Below, in pieces: positions 27,838 through 37,816 of a DNA stretch of 64,000 bases. The notes under the pieces were generated by a model, which saw only the letters and a list, made by a program, of their open reading frames with translations, ran no database searches and had not been told where the DNA came from. Origin of the DNA: Bosea sp. 685 (GTDB taxonomy: Bacteria > Pseudomonadota > Alphaproteobacteria > Rhizobiales > Beijerinckiaceae); assembly GCF_031884435.1 (NCBI RefSeq), contig NZ_CP134779.1, positions 6,202,501 to 6,266,500 on the forward strand, in the 5' to 3' direction. Position 1 is the stretch's first letter; each line of letters begins with the position of its first letter. The position numbers and the translations under genes were made by a program.

Positions 27838-29378
27838 GCGAGGAGCTGGCGAAAGGCGGCGCGCATCGGCTCCTGCTGGTCGACGAGGCGGCGACCGCGC
27901 GGCTGGCGGCCGATCTCGCCGCCATCCTGAAGCCGGGCGACATCGTCGCGTTGTCAGGCCATCTCGGCGCCGGGAAATCCGCATTGGCGCGGGCGATCCT
28001 GCGCGAACTCGCCGGCGACCCGGCCCTGGAAGCGCCGAGCCCGACCTTCACCCTGGTGCAGAGCTACGACACCCCGCGCGGGCCCGTGCTCCATGCCGAT
28101 CTCTACCGCGTCCGTTCACCCGACGAGCTCGACGATATCGGGCTGATCGAGGATCTCGATCGCATCGTCACCCTGGTCGAGTGGCCCGACCGCGCCGGCA
28201 CGCGGCTGCCCGCCGGACGCCGCCTCGACATCGTGCTCGACGTCGATCCGGCAAACCCCGAGACGGGCCGCATCGCGATGCTTGCCGGCGGCGTGCTCTG
28301 GCGTCAGCGGCTCAGCATCGCGATCGCGACGCGGCATATGCTCGACGATGCCGGCTGGGGCGAGGCGCAGCGCGACTTCATGCAAGGCGATGCCTCCAGC
28401 CGCGCCTATGAGCGCTTGACGCGCGGCAATGGCGAAAGCGCGATCCTGATGATCTCGCCGCCGCGTCCGGACGGACCCGCCATACGGCAAGGCAAGCCCT
28501 ACAGCGCCATCGCGCATCTGGCCGAGACCATCGACGCCTTCGTGGCGATGGATCGCGGCCTGCATTCGCTGGGCTATTCCGCGCCGGAAATCCTCGCCCA
28601 GGATCTCTCGACCGGGCTGCTGCTGATCGAGGATCTCGGCGAGGAGGGCGTGCTTGACGCGGACGGCCCGATCCCGGAGCGCTACGAGACCGCCGCCCGG
28701 CTGCTCGCCGATTTGCACCGCCATACCTTGCCGACGATCCTGCCCGTCACTGAGGGCCGCGACCATGTCGTGCCCGATTACGACCGCGGCGCGCTGGCGA
28801 TCGAGACCGAGCTGATCCTGGAATGGTATGCGCCCCATATCGCCGGCGTGACGCTGCCGGCGGTGACCCAGGCCGAGTTCGGGCGGATCTGGGGCCGGCT
28901 CTTCGACGAGATCCTGGAAGCGCCCTCGACCTGGACCTTGCGGGATTTCCATTCGCCCAACCTGATCTGGCTACAGAGGCGCCAAGGGCTTGCTCAGCTC
29001 GGATTGATCGATTTCCAGGACGCGGTGCTCGGGCACCCCGCTTATGACCTCGTCTCATTGGGCCAGGATGCGCGCGTCGACGTGTCCGCCGCCCTGGAAT
29101 TGCGGCTGCTTGCGGCTTATGGCGCGGCGCGGCGCGGCGACGATCCCGCTTTCGACCTCGCCGGCTTCGCCCGCGCCTATGCGATCCTCGGCGCGCAACG
29201 CAACACCAAGATCGCCGGCATCTTCGCGCGGCTCGACCGGCGCGACGGCAAGCCCGCCTATCTCGAGCACCTCCCGCGCATCGAAGCCTATCTGCGCCGC
29301 AATCTCGAGCATCCCGCGCTCGAAGAGCTCAAGGGCTGGTATCAGGCGCATCTGCCGAAGCTGTTTGCGGTCGGGTGA
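27834..29378 (+). CDS. tsaE: TsaE fused to an AmgK-like sugar kinase
   Basis: A 514-aa fusion. Residues ~1-155 are TsaE, the ATPase for tRNA t6A37 synthesis: Walker A GHLGAGKSALARAI, PTFTLVQSYD and HADLYRVRSPDEL. Residues ~170-505 are an aminoglycoside-phosphotransferase-fold kinase with TLRDFHSPNLIWL and LGLIDFQDAVLGHPAYDL. Followed by a MurU-like gene, the kinase half matches AmgK, which phosphorylates the anomeric hydroxyl of MurNAc/GlcNAc in peptidoglycan recycling. Such TsaE-phosphotransferase fusions are typical of Hyphomicrobiales. It starts inside the divL stop (ATGA). Confidence 0.92.
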   Translation: MSEELAKGGAHRLLLVDEAATARLAADLAAILKPGDIVALSGHLGAGKSALARAILRELAGDPALEAPSPTFTLVQSYDTPRGPVLHADLYRVRSPDELDDIGLIEDLDRIVTLVEWPDRAGTRLPAGRRLDIVLDVDPANPETGRIAMLAGGVLWRQRLSIAIATRHMLDDAGWGEAQRDFMQGDASSRAYERLTRGNGESAILMISPPRPDGPAIRQGKPYSAIAHLAETIDAFVAMDRGLHSLGYSAPEILAQDLSTGLLLIEDLGEEGVLDADGPIPERYETAARLLADLHRHTLPTILPVTEGRDHVVPDYDRGALAIETELILEWYAPHIAGVTLPAVTQAEFGRIWGRLFDEILEAPSTWTLRDFHSPNLIWLQRRQGLAQLGLIDFQDAVLGHPAYDLVSLGQDARVDVSAALELRLLAAYGAARRGDDPAFDLAGFARAYAILGAQRNTKIAGIFARLDRRDGKPAYLEHLPRIEAYLRRNLEHPALEELKGWYQAHLPKLFAVG

Positions 29379-29418
29379 TCTCCCCATAGTGCTGCAAGGC
29401 ATCCGTCTCATACCCGCG

Positions 29419-29559
29419 ACGTCGTCCCGGACAAGCGGCGAAGCCGCGCTGATCCGGGACCCATGCCTGAACCGTTCCGGCATGGGTCCCCGGTCTCACG
29501 GAGCCTGCCATCGGGCCGGCCGAAGGCCGGACCCGGTGGGTCGCCCGGGACGACCGACG
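29419..29559. repeat. Dispersed palindromic repeat, family A (copy 6)
   Basis: Begins ACGTCGTCCCGG and ends CCGGGACGACC, with inner hairpins (GCGGCGAAGCCGC; CCGGCCGAAGGCCGG; CATGCCTGAACCG against CGGCATG). It separates tsaE-amgK from murU. Confidence 0.75.
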
Positions 29560-29598
29560 CGGACGTCTGATAAGCTTATTCAATCGAGGGAGATTCGC

Positions 29599-30342
29599 GT
29601 GACGGAAGCCGCATCGCCACCAATCCGCCGGGCAATGGTTCTGGCGGCAGGGCTGGGCCAGCGCATGCGGCCGATCACCGATACGCTGCCCAAGCCGCTG
29701 GTCAGGATCGGCGGCAAGGCGATGCTCGACCATGCGCTCGACCGGCTGGCCGAGGCCGGGGTCGAGGAGGTGGTCGTCAATGTCCACCACCTCGCCTCGC
29801 AGATCGAGACGCATGTCGCGGAGAGGACGAACCCCCGGATCGTGATCTCCGATGAGCGGGCCGAGCTGCTGGAGACCGGGGGCGGCACCAAAAAGGCGCT
29901 GCCGCTGCTCGGCGACGGGCCTTTCTTCAGCGTCAATTCGGATACGCTCTGGAGCGAGACCGGCATCTCCAATCTCGCGGCGATGGCGCAGGCCTGGGAT
30001 CCGGCGCGCATGGACATGCTGCTTCTCCTGGCCCGGCGCGAGACCAGCGTGGGCTTCACAGGAGCCGGAGATTTCGTCAGCGACGATGCCGGGCGTCTGA
30101 CCCGGCGCGGCCAGGCTGCGAGCGCGCCTTACATCTTCGCAGGCGTCTCCGTGTTGACGCCTGCTTTCTTCGCCGGGACACCGGAAGGGTCGTTCTCGCT
30201 CAATCTGCTGTTCGACCGCGCCATCTCCACGGGCCGGCTCTTCGGCCATCTGCTCGAAGGGCAATGGCTGCATATCGGCGCACCGCATGAAATCGCGCCC
30301 GCCGAAGCCGCCCTCGCGGCGGCGCAGGCGCTCGATGCCTGA
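29599..30342 (+). CDS. murU: Nucleotidyltransferase, MurU-like (MurNAc-1-phosphate uridylyltransferase)
   Basis: A 247-aa sugar-1-phosphate nucleotidyltransferase: MVLAAGLGQRMRPITDTLPKPLV holds the nucleotide-binding signature, and VNVHHLASQI and FFSVNSDTLW follow. Small size and position behind an AmgK-like kinase match MurU, which makes UDP-MurNAc directly from recycled MurNAc-1-P, bypassing MurA (the fosfomycin target). GTG 29599 follows GAGGGAGA. Its stop overlaps the addB start. Another NDP-sugar synthesis role remains possible. Confidence 0.85.
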   Translation: MTEAASPPIRRAMVLAAGLGQRMRPITDTLPKPLVRIGGKAMLDHALDRLAEAGVEEVVVNVHHLASQIETHVAERTNPRIVISDERAELLETGGGTKKALPLLGDGPFFSVNSDTLWSETGISNLAAMAQAWDPARMDMLLLLARRETSVGFTGAGDFVSDDAGRLTRRGQAASAPYIFAGVSVLTPAFFAGTPEGSFSLNLLFDRAISTGRLFGHLLEGQWLHIGAPHEIAPAEAALAAAQALDA

Positions 30343-33300
30343 ACTCAACCTCTTCAGCATTCCCGCTGGCGCGCCCTTTCTGGAGGTGCTGGCGCAGGCG
30401 ATGCTGGATGGCCGCTTCGGCAGGATCCACGACCCCGACGATCCCGCAGCGATGGCGCGCACGACGCTCTATCTGCCGACGCGCCGGGCCGCGCGCGCCT
30501 TCGCCGCCAGCCTTTCGGACAAGCTCGGCGGCCAGCCGCTGCTGTTGCCGCGGATCGTGCCGCTCGGCGATGTCGACGAGGCCGAGACCGCCCTGGTCGG
30601 CGCCGGCGCCTGGACGGATGAGCGCGTCGCGCCGATCGACCCGCTGGTCAGGCGCATGCTCTTGACGCGGCTGGTCGACGCCTGGGGCAAATCAGCCAAT
30701 CGCAGCCATCTCAAGCTCGATCCGGCCGAGCCTTCGCTCGTCCCGGCCACCCTCGCCGAGGCTTACGGGCTTGCCGGTGATCTCGCCGCGCTGCTCGACC
30801 AGTTGCAGACCGAGGGCGTCCCGGTCGAGCGGCTGCGGACGCTGGATGCGACGCGCTTCGACAAGATCTGGCAGCTCAACGCCAGCTTCCTGGCGATCCT
30901 GGGCGAGGCCTGGCCGGCGATCCTGGCCGAGCGCGACGCCTGCGATCCGGCGGCCTTCCGCAACGCCATGCTCGCGGCCGAGCGGGAGCGATTGCTCGCG
31001 GGCGGCGCGACGGGGCCGATCATCGCCGCAGGCTCGACCGGCACGATCCCGGCGACGGCGCGGCTGCTCGCGGCTATCGCGCGCCTGCCCAACGGCGCGG
31101 TGGTGCTGCCGGGCCTCGATCTCGCTTTGCCGGAAAGAGCCTGGAGCGCGATCGAGACCGAGCCTGCACCGTCGCATCCGCAGGCGGCGCTGCATCATCT
31201 CATGCAGATTCTCGAAGCCACCCGTGCCGACGTCCGCTCATTGGCCGAGCCCGACGCCAGCCGCGCGAGCCGGGAGGTCCTGCTGCGCGAGGCCTTGCTG
31301 CCGGCTTCCGTGACCGAGGCCTGGGCCGATCTGGCGGATCGCATCAACGTTGCGAGCTCCGAGGCCGGTTTTCGCGATCTGCGCATCGTCGAGGCCTCGG
31401 CCGAGCGCGAGGAGGCGCTGGCTGTCGCGATCGCCCTGCGCGAGACGCTCGAGGAGCCGGGCCTGCAGGCGGCTTTGATCACGCCCGATCGCGGGCTGGC
31501 CGAGCGTGTCGGCATCGAGCTGCGGCGCTGGGGCATCGAGATCGACGATTCCGCCGGCCTGCCGCTGGCGCGCTGGCCGGCAGGTGCGCTGCTGCGATTG
31601 ATCCTGGAGGCCGCCTTGACGCAGGCGAGCCCGGCGAGCCTGGTCGCCTTGCTGGCGCATCCGCTCTGCCGGTTGGGGTTGACGCCCGAGGCCGTCGCGC
31701 GTGGAGCAGCCACGCTGGAGATCGGCAGTTGGCGCGGTGTCTCGGTGGCCAAGGGGCTGGACGGTCTGTGCATCGCCCTGGCCGGCCTGGCGGGGCTCAA
31801 GCTGGAACCGCACGCGCCGGGCCCGCGCCGGCGGCTCAAGCCCGAGGATCAGGCCGCCGCCGCACTGCTTCTCGATACGCTTTGTGCGGCGCTCGGCCCA
31901 TTGATCGATGCCTTGCGGGCGCCAGACGCCTCGCTCGCTACCACCACTGCCGCGGCAAAATCCGCGATCGAGGCTTTTGCCCGCGACCCGGACGGAAACA
32001 CGCTCGCCTTCACAGGTGCGGATGGCGAGGCGTTGGCGGGGCTCTTCGACGATCTCACTGGTGCGGAAGCCGACATGCCCGCAGGCGGGCGGGCCCAGGA
32101 TTTCATCGCGATCCTCGACGGGCTGCTGGCGGAGCGCGTGGTCAGGCGGTCGGGCGGCGGCCATCCGCGCGTCAAAATCTGGGGCCTGCTCGAAGCCCGC
32201 CTGCTCGAAGCCGACCATATCGTGCTCGGCGGGCTGAACGAGCTGGTCTGGCCGCCGGAAACGAAGACGGATTCCTTCATCAACCGGCCGATGCGGACCG
32301 AGCTCAAGCTGTCGCAGCCGGAACGGAGGATCGGCCAGACCGCGCATGACTTCTTGCAGGCGCTGATGGCAAGGCAGGTGACGCTGACGCGAGCGCGCAA
32401 GGCCGGCGAATCCGAGACCATCGCCTCGCGCTTCTGGCTGCGGCTGAAAGCGGTGACGCCACCCCCGCTCTGGAGCCAGGCGAGCGCGGCCGGTGACCGA
32501 TTGATCGCTTTGGCCGACCAACTCAGCACGCCCTCGCCAGTGCGGCCAACGGGGCGGCCCGCGCCGAAGCCGGCGCGGCATCTCCAGCCGCTCTCGCTCA
32601 GCGTCACCGATGTCGAGACGCTGTATCGCGACCCCTACCAGATCCACGCCCGCAAGATCCTGAAGCTCGACGCGCTCGACCCCTTGATCGAGGATCCCAC
32701 AGCCGCCGACCGTGGCAGCCTGCTGCACGACATCGTCGCGACCTTCGCGCAGACCTATCCCGAGCAATTGCCGGCCGATGCGCTTGGCCGCCTGATCGCC
32801 ATCGCAGACCGGCTGTTCGAGGATTTCACTGATACCCCGGAGGTGCGCGCCTTCTGGTGGCCGCGCTTCCTGCTCACGGCGGACCATTTCATCGCCTGGG
32901 AGGAGAGGCGGCGCGGGACATTGGCGCGTGTCGCTGTCGAACGCGGCACGGGCTTCGCCTTCACGCTCGCTGACGGCGCCGAATTGCGCTTGAGCGGCCG
33001 GGCCGACCGTATCGAGGTGACGCATGAGCCGAAGCTCAGGATCATCGACTTCAAGACCGGCGCGCCGCCGAGCAAGGCGCAGGTCGAGAAGGGTTTCGCG
33101 CCGCAATTGACGCTGGAAGCGGAGCTCGCGGCCCGCGCCGGCTTCCGCGACCTGATCGGCCCGACGCCGGTCGAGGCGCTCATCTATCTCAAGCTGCATC
33201 ATGATCCGAAGGCCTGGGCCAAGGACAAGCCGCTCGATTTCGACGGCGAGCCTTTGGCCGATGTTGCCGCGCGCCATCTGGAGCGCCTGCTGCAGCATCT

Positions 33301-33442
33301 CGACGCGCTCCGCAGCGGACGCGAAGCCTTCGTCTCGCGGCGCGCGCCCGACTACATCAAATATGCCAGCCCCTATGACCAGCTCGCCCGCGTCAAGGAA
33401 TGGTCGGCCGCCTCCAGCGAGGATGAGGGGGGCGAGGCATGA
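30335..33442 (+). CDS. addB: Double-strand break repair protein AddB
   Basis: A 1035-aa alphaproteobacterial AddB, the second subunit of the AddAB helicase-nuclease that processes DNA breaks for RecA. The N-terminal part is a degenerate helicase fold; GLLEARLLEADHIVLGGLNELVWP is typical. The C-terminal RecB-type nuclease has LRIIDFKTGAPPSKAQ, with the catalytic D and K. ATG 30335 gives a normal N-terminus and overlaps the murU stop. It overlaps addA by 4 bp. Confidence 0.95.
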   Translation: MPELNLFSIPAGAPFLEVLAQAMLDGRFGRIHDPDDPAAMARTTLYLPTRRAARAFAASLSDKLGGQPLLLPRIVPLGDVDEAETALVGAGAWTDERVAPIDPLVRRMLLTRLVDAWGKSANRSHLKLDPAEPSLVPATLAEAYGLAGDLAALLDQLQTEGVPVERLRTLDATRFDKIWQLNASFLAILGEAWPAILAERDACDPAAFRNAMLAAERERLLAGGATGPIIAAGSTGTIPATARLLAAIARLPNGAVVLPGLDLALPERAWSAIETEPAPSHPQAALHHLMQILEATRADVRSLAEPDASRASREVLLREALLPASVTEAWADLADRINVASSEAGFRDLRIVEASAEREEALAVAIALRETLEEPGLQAALITPDRGLAERVGIELRRWGIEIDDSAGLPLARWPAGALLRLILEAALTQASPASLVALLAHPLCRLGLTPEAVARGAATLEIGSWRGVSVAKGLDGLCIALAGLAGLKLEPHAPGPRRRLKPEDQAAAALLLDTLCAALGPLIDALRAPDASLATTTAAAKSAIEAFARDPDGNTLAFTGADGEALAGLFDDLTGAEADMPAGGRAQDFIAILDGLLAERVVRRSGGGHPRVKIWGLLEARLLEADHIVLGGLNELVWPPETKTDSFINRPMRTELKLSQPERRIGQTAHDFLQALMARQVTLTRARKAGESETIASRFWLRLKAVTPPPLWSQASAAGDRLIALADQLSTPSPVRPTGRPAPKPARHLQPLSLSVTDVETLYRDPYQIHARKILKLDALDPLIEDPTAADRGSLLHDIVATFAQTYPEQLPADALGRLIAIADRLFEDFTDTPEVRAFWWPRFLLTADHFIAWEERRRGTLARVAVERGTGFAFTLADGAELRLSGRADRIEVTHEPKLRIIDFKTGAPPSKAQVEKGFAPQLTLEAELAARAGFRDLIGPTPVEALIYLKLHHDPKAWAKDKPLDFDGEPLADVAARHLERLLQHLDALRSGREAFVSRRAPDYIKYASPYDQLARVKEWSAASSEDEGGEA

Positions 33443-36400
33443 GGTCGGCACCCCAGATTCCGCCGCTGACCCAGCAAAGGCAGGCGCTCGCCGCAAACCC
33501 GCGCCTCAGCGCCTGGGTCTCGGCCAATGCCGGCTCGGGCAAGACCTATGTGCTGGTCAACCGCGTGCTGCGATTGCTGCTCGACGGCGTCGAACCCGGC
33601 CGCATGCTCTGCATCACCTATACCAAGGCGGCCGCCGCCAATATGGCGAACCGCATCTTCAAGGCGCTCTCGGAATGGGCGACCATGCCCGATGCCCACT
33701 TGGCGGAGCTGCTCACGGCGCTGACCGGGAAAACCTCCTCCCCCGACCAGCGCGCGACGGCGCGGCGGCTCTTCGCGCAGGCGCTGGAGACGCCGGGCGG
33801 CCTGAAGATCGAGACCATTCACGCCTTCTGCACGCGGGTGCTGCAATCGGCCCCCTTCGAGGCGAATGTGCCGCCGCGCTTCGAGGTCGCGGATGATCTC
33901 GCCCAGGCCGAGATGCTGCGCGATGCGCGGCGCGCCTTGCTGACGCTGATCGCAGCCGATCCGGAAGGCGCGGAGGCCAAGGCGCTCGACCTGCTCGCCC
34001 GGCAGGCGGCGCAGGACACATTCGATGCGATGATGCAGGAGGCGCTGCGCCAGCGCGCCCTGTTCAGCGATGCGCAGGGGCGGGCACGAGACGCCGGCGA
34101 GATGCGCAACGGCATGGCGGCCTTTCTGCGCATCGCGCCCGATCTGAGCGCCGAGGAGGTGCAGGCCTCCTTCCGCCGGATGCTCGCCGGGATGGGCGGG
34201 CTGCCGCGCCTGATCGCCGGGCTGGAAGCAGGCAGCGCCACGCGGCAGCTTTTCGCCGCGAATCTGCGCGCGCTGCTCGCCGAACAGGGCGATAGCGACC
34301 CGGTCGCCCAGTGCCGGCGCGGCTTCATCACCGAGGCCGGCAGCATCAACGCCAATATCCGCGGCAAGGGCAAATCCGAATTCGAGCCGGATCTGCTCTC
34401 GGTGCTGGAAAGCCTTGCAGCCGGCGTGCTCGCGGCGAGCGACCAGCTCAACGCCATCGCCATTCGCGACCGCAGCCATGCCCTGGCGCTGCTGGTGACG
34501 CGGATGCTCGCCTCCTATCAGCGCTTGAAGAGCGAGCGCTCGCTGCTCGACTATGACGACCTGATCGCCAAGACGCGCTCGCTGCTCTCCCGCGTCGAGG
34601 CGACCTGGGTGCTCTACAAGCTCGACGCCGGCATCGACCACATCCTGCTCGACGAGGCGCAGGACACCAGCGAGGCGCAATGGGCGATCCTGGGCAAGCT
34701 CGCCGAGGAGTTCAGCACCGGTCTCGGCGCAGGCGAGGATGCGCTCAAGCCGCGCACCGTCTTCGTCGTCGGCGACGAGAAGCAGTCGATCTACGGCTTC
34801 CAGGGCGCGATGCCGAAGGCTTTTGGCGACGAGCGCCAGCGGCTCGGCCGACGCATCGAGGAGGCCGGGCAGCGTTTCGAGCCGGTCAGCCTCAACACCT
34901 CCTTCCGTTCGACCAGCGACATCATGCAAGCGGTCGATGCGGTCTTCGCCGCGCCCGACCATGCCCGCGGCCTGGTCTTCGACGGCGCTATGCGACCGGA
35001 GACGCATGACACGGTGCGCCGCAACGACCCCGGCTGCGTCGATCTCTGGCCGCTCTGCGCCAATGACCAGGGCGAGCCGCCCGACGCCTGGACGACCCCG
35101 GTCGACGCGGCTGAGCGGCGCAGCGGCATCGTCAAGCTCGCCTCCCGCATCGCCAGCGTGCTCGGCCGCTGGAGGCGGGCCGGGCAGGACGATCTCGGCC
35201 ACCCCTTCGCGCCCGGTGACGTGATGATCCTGCTGCGCCAGCGCGGGGCGCTGTTCGAAACGATCGTCAAGGCGCTGAAGGACGAGGGCGTGCCCGTCAC
35301 CGGCCGCGACCGTCTGACGCTCGCCGACCACCCGGCGGTCGAGGATCTGATCGTGCTCGGGCGGACGCTGCTGCTGCCCGATGACGACCTCACGCTCGCG
35401 ACCGCATTGAAGACGCCTCTGATCGGGCTCGACGACGACGATCTGCTGCGCCTGGCGCCCGAGCGTGCCGGCTCGCTGCGCGAGGCCCTGCGAGAGGCCG
35501 GCGCCAACGAGCCGCGCTATGCGGCCGTCGAGCACAAGCTGGCTGCTCTGGCGGAGGAGGCCGGGCGCTCCGGGCCGTTCCGCTTCTTCGCCGGGCTGCT
35601 CGGCCCGGGCGGCGGGCGCAATCTCGCCTTGGCGCATCTGGGAGCCGAGGCCGGCGACGCGCTCGACGCCTTCCTCAATGCGGCGCTCGACCATGAGCGC
35701 CGCCACGGCCCTTCGCTCGCCGGTTTCCTGCAGCATATTTCCGGCACGGCGGCCGATGTGAAGCGCGACCTCTCCGCCAGCGCCGGCGAGGTTCGCGTCA
35801 TGACCGTGCACGGCGCCAAGGGGCTGGAGGCGAAGATCGTCATCCTGGCCGACCTCGCGCCCGAACCCGGCGCCAAGCGTTTGCCCAAAATCCTCGCCGT
35901 CGACCCGCCACGCGGCCTGCCCGTGCCGCTCTGGCCGCCGGCCGGCGCGGAAGATGCGGAGGCGACGCGGGCGGCCAAGGCGCTGGTCGTGCAGCAGATG
36001 GTCGAGGAGCACCACCGCCTGCTTTATGTCGCGCTGACGCGGGCAGAGGACCGCCTGATCGTCTGCGGCGCACAGCCCAAGGGCGAAGCTCCCGAAGGCA
36101 GCTGGTATGCGATGGTCGCGGCCGGGCTCGCCGCCTCCGAACAGGGCCTGCAAGATATGCCGGCGCCCGACGGCCAGGGCGTGATCCAGCGTTTCCGCGT
36201 TTCCGCGCCGCGCGTTGCCGAGCCCGCCAAAGCGCTGGAAGCGCGTGGCGCGATCGAGATCCCCGCCTGGTTCGGCCGCCCCGCGCCGCGTGAGCACGAG
36301 CCCGCACCGCCCTTGAAGCCGTCGAGCGCGCTCTCTGCCGCCGACGGCACTGAGCGGCCAGGCGACGGACCCTTCCTTGCCCAGGCCGCAAGCGCGGGCC

Positions 36401-36903
36401 GGTTGGCCCATCTGCTGCTGCAGATACTGCCCGAAGTCGAAGCCGCACGGCGCGAGGCGGTCGCGCAAGCACTGGCGGCGACGCGCGGCGGCGGCTTGCC
36501 GGCGGAGCGGCGCGCGCGGATCGTCACGGCGGCGCTTGCCTTGCTGCGCGAGCCGGCGCTGGCCGCGCTCTTTGCTGAAGGCTCGCTTGCCGAAGTGCCT
36601 ATCACCGGCGCGATCTCGCTGGCGGACGGCTCCCGGCGAGCGGTGTCGGGCCAGATGGACCGGCTCGCAGTGACGAAGGATGAAGTCCTGATCGCCGATT
36701 TCAAGACCACGGCGCGGCCCCCCGCGAATGCAGCCGCGATCCCGCCCACGACGCTGGCGCAGCTTGCGGTCTATCGCGCGCTTGTCGGGGCGATCTATCC
36801 CGGCCGCCGCGTGCGGGCGCTGGCGATCTACACCGCGACGCTGACGACGCTCGAGCCGGAAGCGGATGATCTCGACGCCGTTCTGGCGAAAATGGCAGGT
36901 TAG
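33439..36903 (+). CDS. addA: Double-strand break repair helicase AddA
   Basis: A 1154-aa UvrD-type helicase with a C-terminal RecB nuclease domain. Motif I is SANAGSGKTYVLVNR, motif II DHILLDEAQDTSE, then VVGDEKQSIYGFQGA (III), MTVHGAKGLEAKIV (V) and LLYVALTRAEDRL (VI). The nuclease carries LIADFKTTARPP. With AddB it forms the end-resection machine. The high GC content also produces a 1031-codon open frame on the opposite strand, which is not a gene. Confidence 0.96.
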   Translation: MRSAPQIPPLTQQRQALAANPRLSAWVSANAGSGKTYVLVNRVLRLLLDGVEPGRMLCITYTKAAAANMANRIFKALSEWATMPDAHLAELLTALTGKTSSPDQRATARRLFAQALETPGGLKIETIHAFCTRVLQSAPFEANVPPRFEVADDLAQAEMLRDARRALLTLIAADPEGAEAKALDLLARQAAQDTFDAMMQEALRQRALFSDAQGRARDAGEMRNGMAAFLRIAPDLSAEEVQASFRRMLAGMGGLPRLIAGLEAGSATRQLFAANLRALLAEQGDSDPVAQCRRGFITEAGSINANIRGKGKSEFEPDLLSVLESLAAGVLAASDQLNAIAIRDRSHALALLVTRMLASYQRLKSERSLLDYDDLIAKTRSLLSRVEATWVLYKLDAGIDHILLDEAQDTSEAQWAILGKLAEEFSTGLGAGEDALKPRTVFVVGDEKQSIYGFQGAMPKAFGDERQRLGRRIEEAGQRFEPVSLNTSFRSTSDIMQAVDAVFAAPDHARGLVFDGAMRPETHDTVRRNDPGCVDLWPLCANDQGEPPDAWTTPVDAAERRSGIVKLASRIASVLGRWRRAGQDDLGHPFAPGDVMILLRQRGALFETIVKALKDEGVPVTGRDRLTLADHPAVEDLIVLGRTLLLPDDDLTLATALKTPLIGLDDDDLLRLAPERAGSLREALREAGANEPRYAAVEHKLAALAEEAGRSGPFRFFAGLLGPGGGRNLALAHLGAEAGDALDAFLNAALDHERRHGPSLAGFLQHISGTAADVKRDLSASAGEVRVMTVHGAKGLEAKIVILADLAPEPGAKRLPKILAVDPPRGLPVPLWPPAGAEDAEATRAAKALVVQQMVEEHHRLLYVALTRAEDRLIVCGAQPKGEAPEGSWYAMVAAGLAASEQGLQDMPAPDGQGVIQRFRVSAPRVAEPAKALEARGAIEIPAWFGRPAPREHEPAPPLKPSSALSAADGTERPGDGPFLAQAASAGRLAHLLLQILPEVEAARREAVAQALAATRGGGLPAERRARIVTAALALLREPALAALFAEGSLAEVPITGAISLADGSRRAVSGQMDRLAVTKDEVLIADFKTTARPPANAAAIPPTTLAQLAVYRALVGAIYPGRRVRALAIYTATLTTLEPEADDLDAVLAKMAG

Positions 36904-37011
36904 CCTTGCTTCGAGGGCCTGCGACCGTGCCTTGACCCGGGCCTTGCGCGTTCATAGCTTCACCCCGAGCGCAGCGCTGCTGCCAAACAGATTGTGAAAG
37001 GCGACCAAGCC

Positions 37012-37332
37012 ATGGCGACGACCAAAGTGACCGATGCGAGCTTCGAGGCCGATGTCCTGAAGTCCTCCGAGCCGGTCGTGGTGGATTTCTGGGCGGAATG
37101 GTGCGGACCCTGCCGCATGATCGGCCCGGCGCTCGAGGAAATCGCCGGCGAGATGAACGGCAAGGTCAAGATCGTGAAGATGAACGTCGATGAGAACCAG
37201 GCGATCCCCGCCCAGTTCGGCATCCGCTCGATTCCGACCCTGATGCTGTTCAAGGACGGTAAGCTGGCCTCGCAGAAGGTCGGTGCGGCCCCCAAGAGCG
37301 ACCTGTCGCGCTGGATCGCCGGCTCCGTCTGA
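37012..37332 (+). CDS. trxA: Thioredoxin
   Basis: A 106-aa thioredoxin with the WCGPC redox site ([13 protein letters not shown]) and the cis-proline in [12 protein letters not shown] 37012 gives the classical length and has AAGG 7 nt upstream. It is a general disulfide reductant and lies about 108 bp after addA, an arrangement conserved in rhizobia. A strong terminator follows. Confidence 0.97.
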   Translation: MATTKVTDASFEADVLKSSEPVVVDFWAEWCGPCRMIGPALEEIAGEMNGKVKIVKMNVDENQAIPAQFGIRSIPTLMLFKDGKLASQKVGAAPKSDLSRWIAGSV

Positions 37333-37356
37333 GGCATTCGCCTATTCGACAAAAAG

Positions 37357-37391
37357 AAGCCCGCCTTTCCCTGGGAAAGGCGGGCTTTTTT
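37357..37391 (+). terminator. Intrinsic terminator of trxA
   Basis: A 14-bp perfect stem (AAGCCCGCCTTTCC with its complement) around a CTG loop, running into a T-tract. It starts 24 bp after the trxA stop. On the opposite strand its A-rich left flank gives a shorter T-run, so it may also serve the convergent DoxX gene. Confidence 0.95.
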
Positions 37392-37417
37392 CGTATCCGT
37401 GGTCGAGGCGAGCTCGA

Positions 37418-37816
37418 TCAGGCCTTGCTGCGATTATCGACGCTCCAGGCGCCGGCGCCGGCGACGAAGAGATAGAGGAAGATGAAGCAGTACAGGATCG
37501 CTGCGTCGCCGCCATTCGCGATCGGGTAGAAGCTCCGGGGGGCATGCGCCATCCAGTAGGCGACAGCCATCTCGCCGGCCAGGATGAAGGCGACCGGGCG
37601 CGTCATGAAACCAGCCAGGATGGCGAGGCCGCCGACAAATTCCAGAATCGCCGCGGTCCAACCCAGCGTGAACATGGCCGGCAGGCCGCTTCCGGGCGGG
37701 ATTGGGAAGCCGAAGAGCTTTTGCGTGCCATGAGCGATGAAGATCAATGCCGTGACGATGCGCAGCACGGCCAGCATCTGGGGCGAATAGCGCTGGAGGG
37801 AGTTAAGGGCCTGCAT
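37418..37816 (-). CDS. DoxX family membrane protein
   Basis: A 132-aa four-helix membrane protein. Hydrophobic stretches are LRIVTALIFIAHGTQKLF, GWTAAILEFVGGLAILAGF, PVAFILAGEMAVAYWMA and AAILYCFIFLYLFVAGAGAW; the HGTQKLFGF motif is the DoxX signature. DoxX proteins take part in respiratory or redox-stress complexes, but most are unassigned. ATG 37816 has AGAGAG upstream; a longer frame to 37996 has no support. Confidence 0.9.
   Translation of the reverse strand: MQALNSLQRYSPQMLAVLRIVTALIFIAHGTQKLFGFPIPPGSGLPAMFTLGWTAAILEFVGGLAILAGFMTRPVAFILAGEMAVAYWMAHAPRSFYPIANGGDAAILYCFIFLYLFVAGAGAWSVDNRSKA

Noticed and set aside
33373..36468. 1031-codon open frame on the strand opposite addA (and similar long frames opposite addB, divL and coaBC)
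   Set aside because: A by-product of GC-rich codon use: no recognisable domain, Arg/Gly/Ala-biased composition, and full overlap with well-supported genes.
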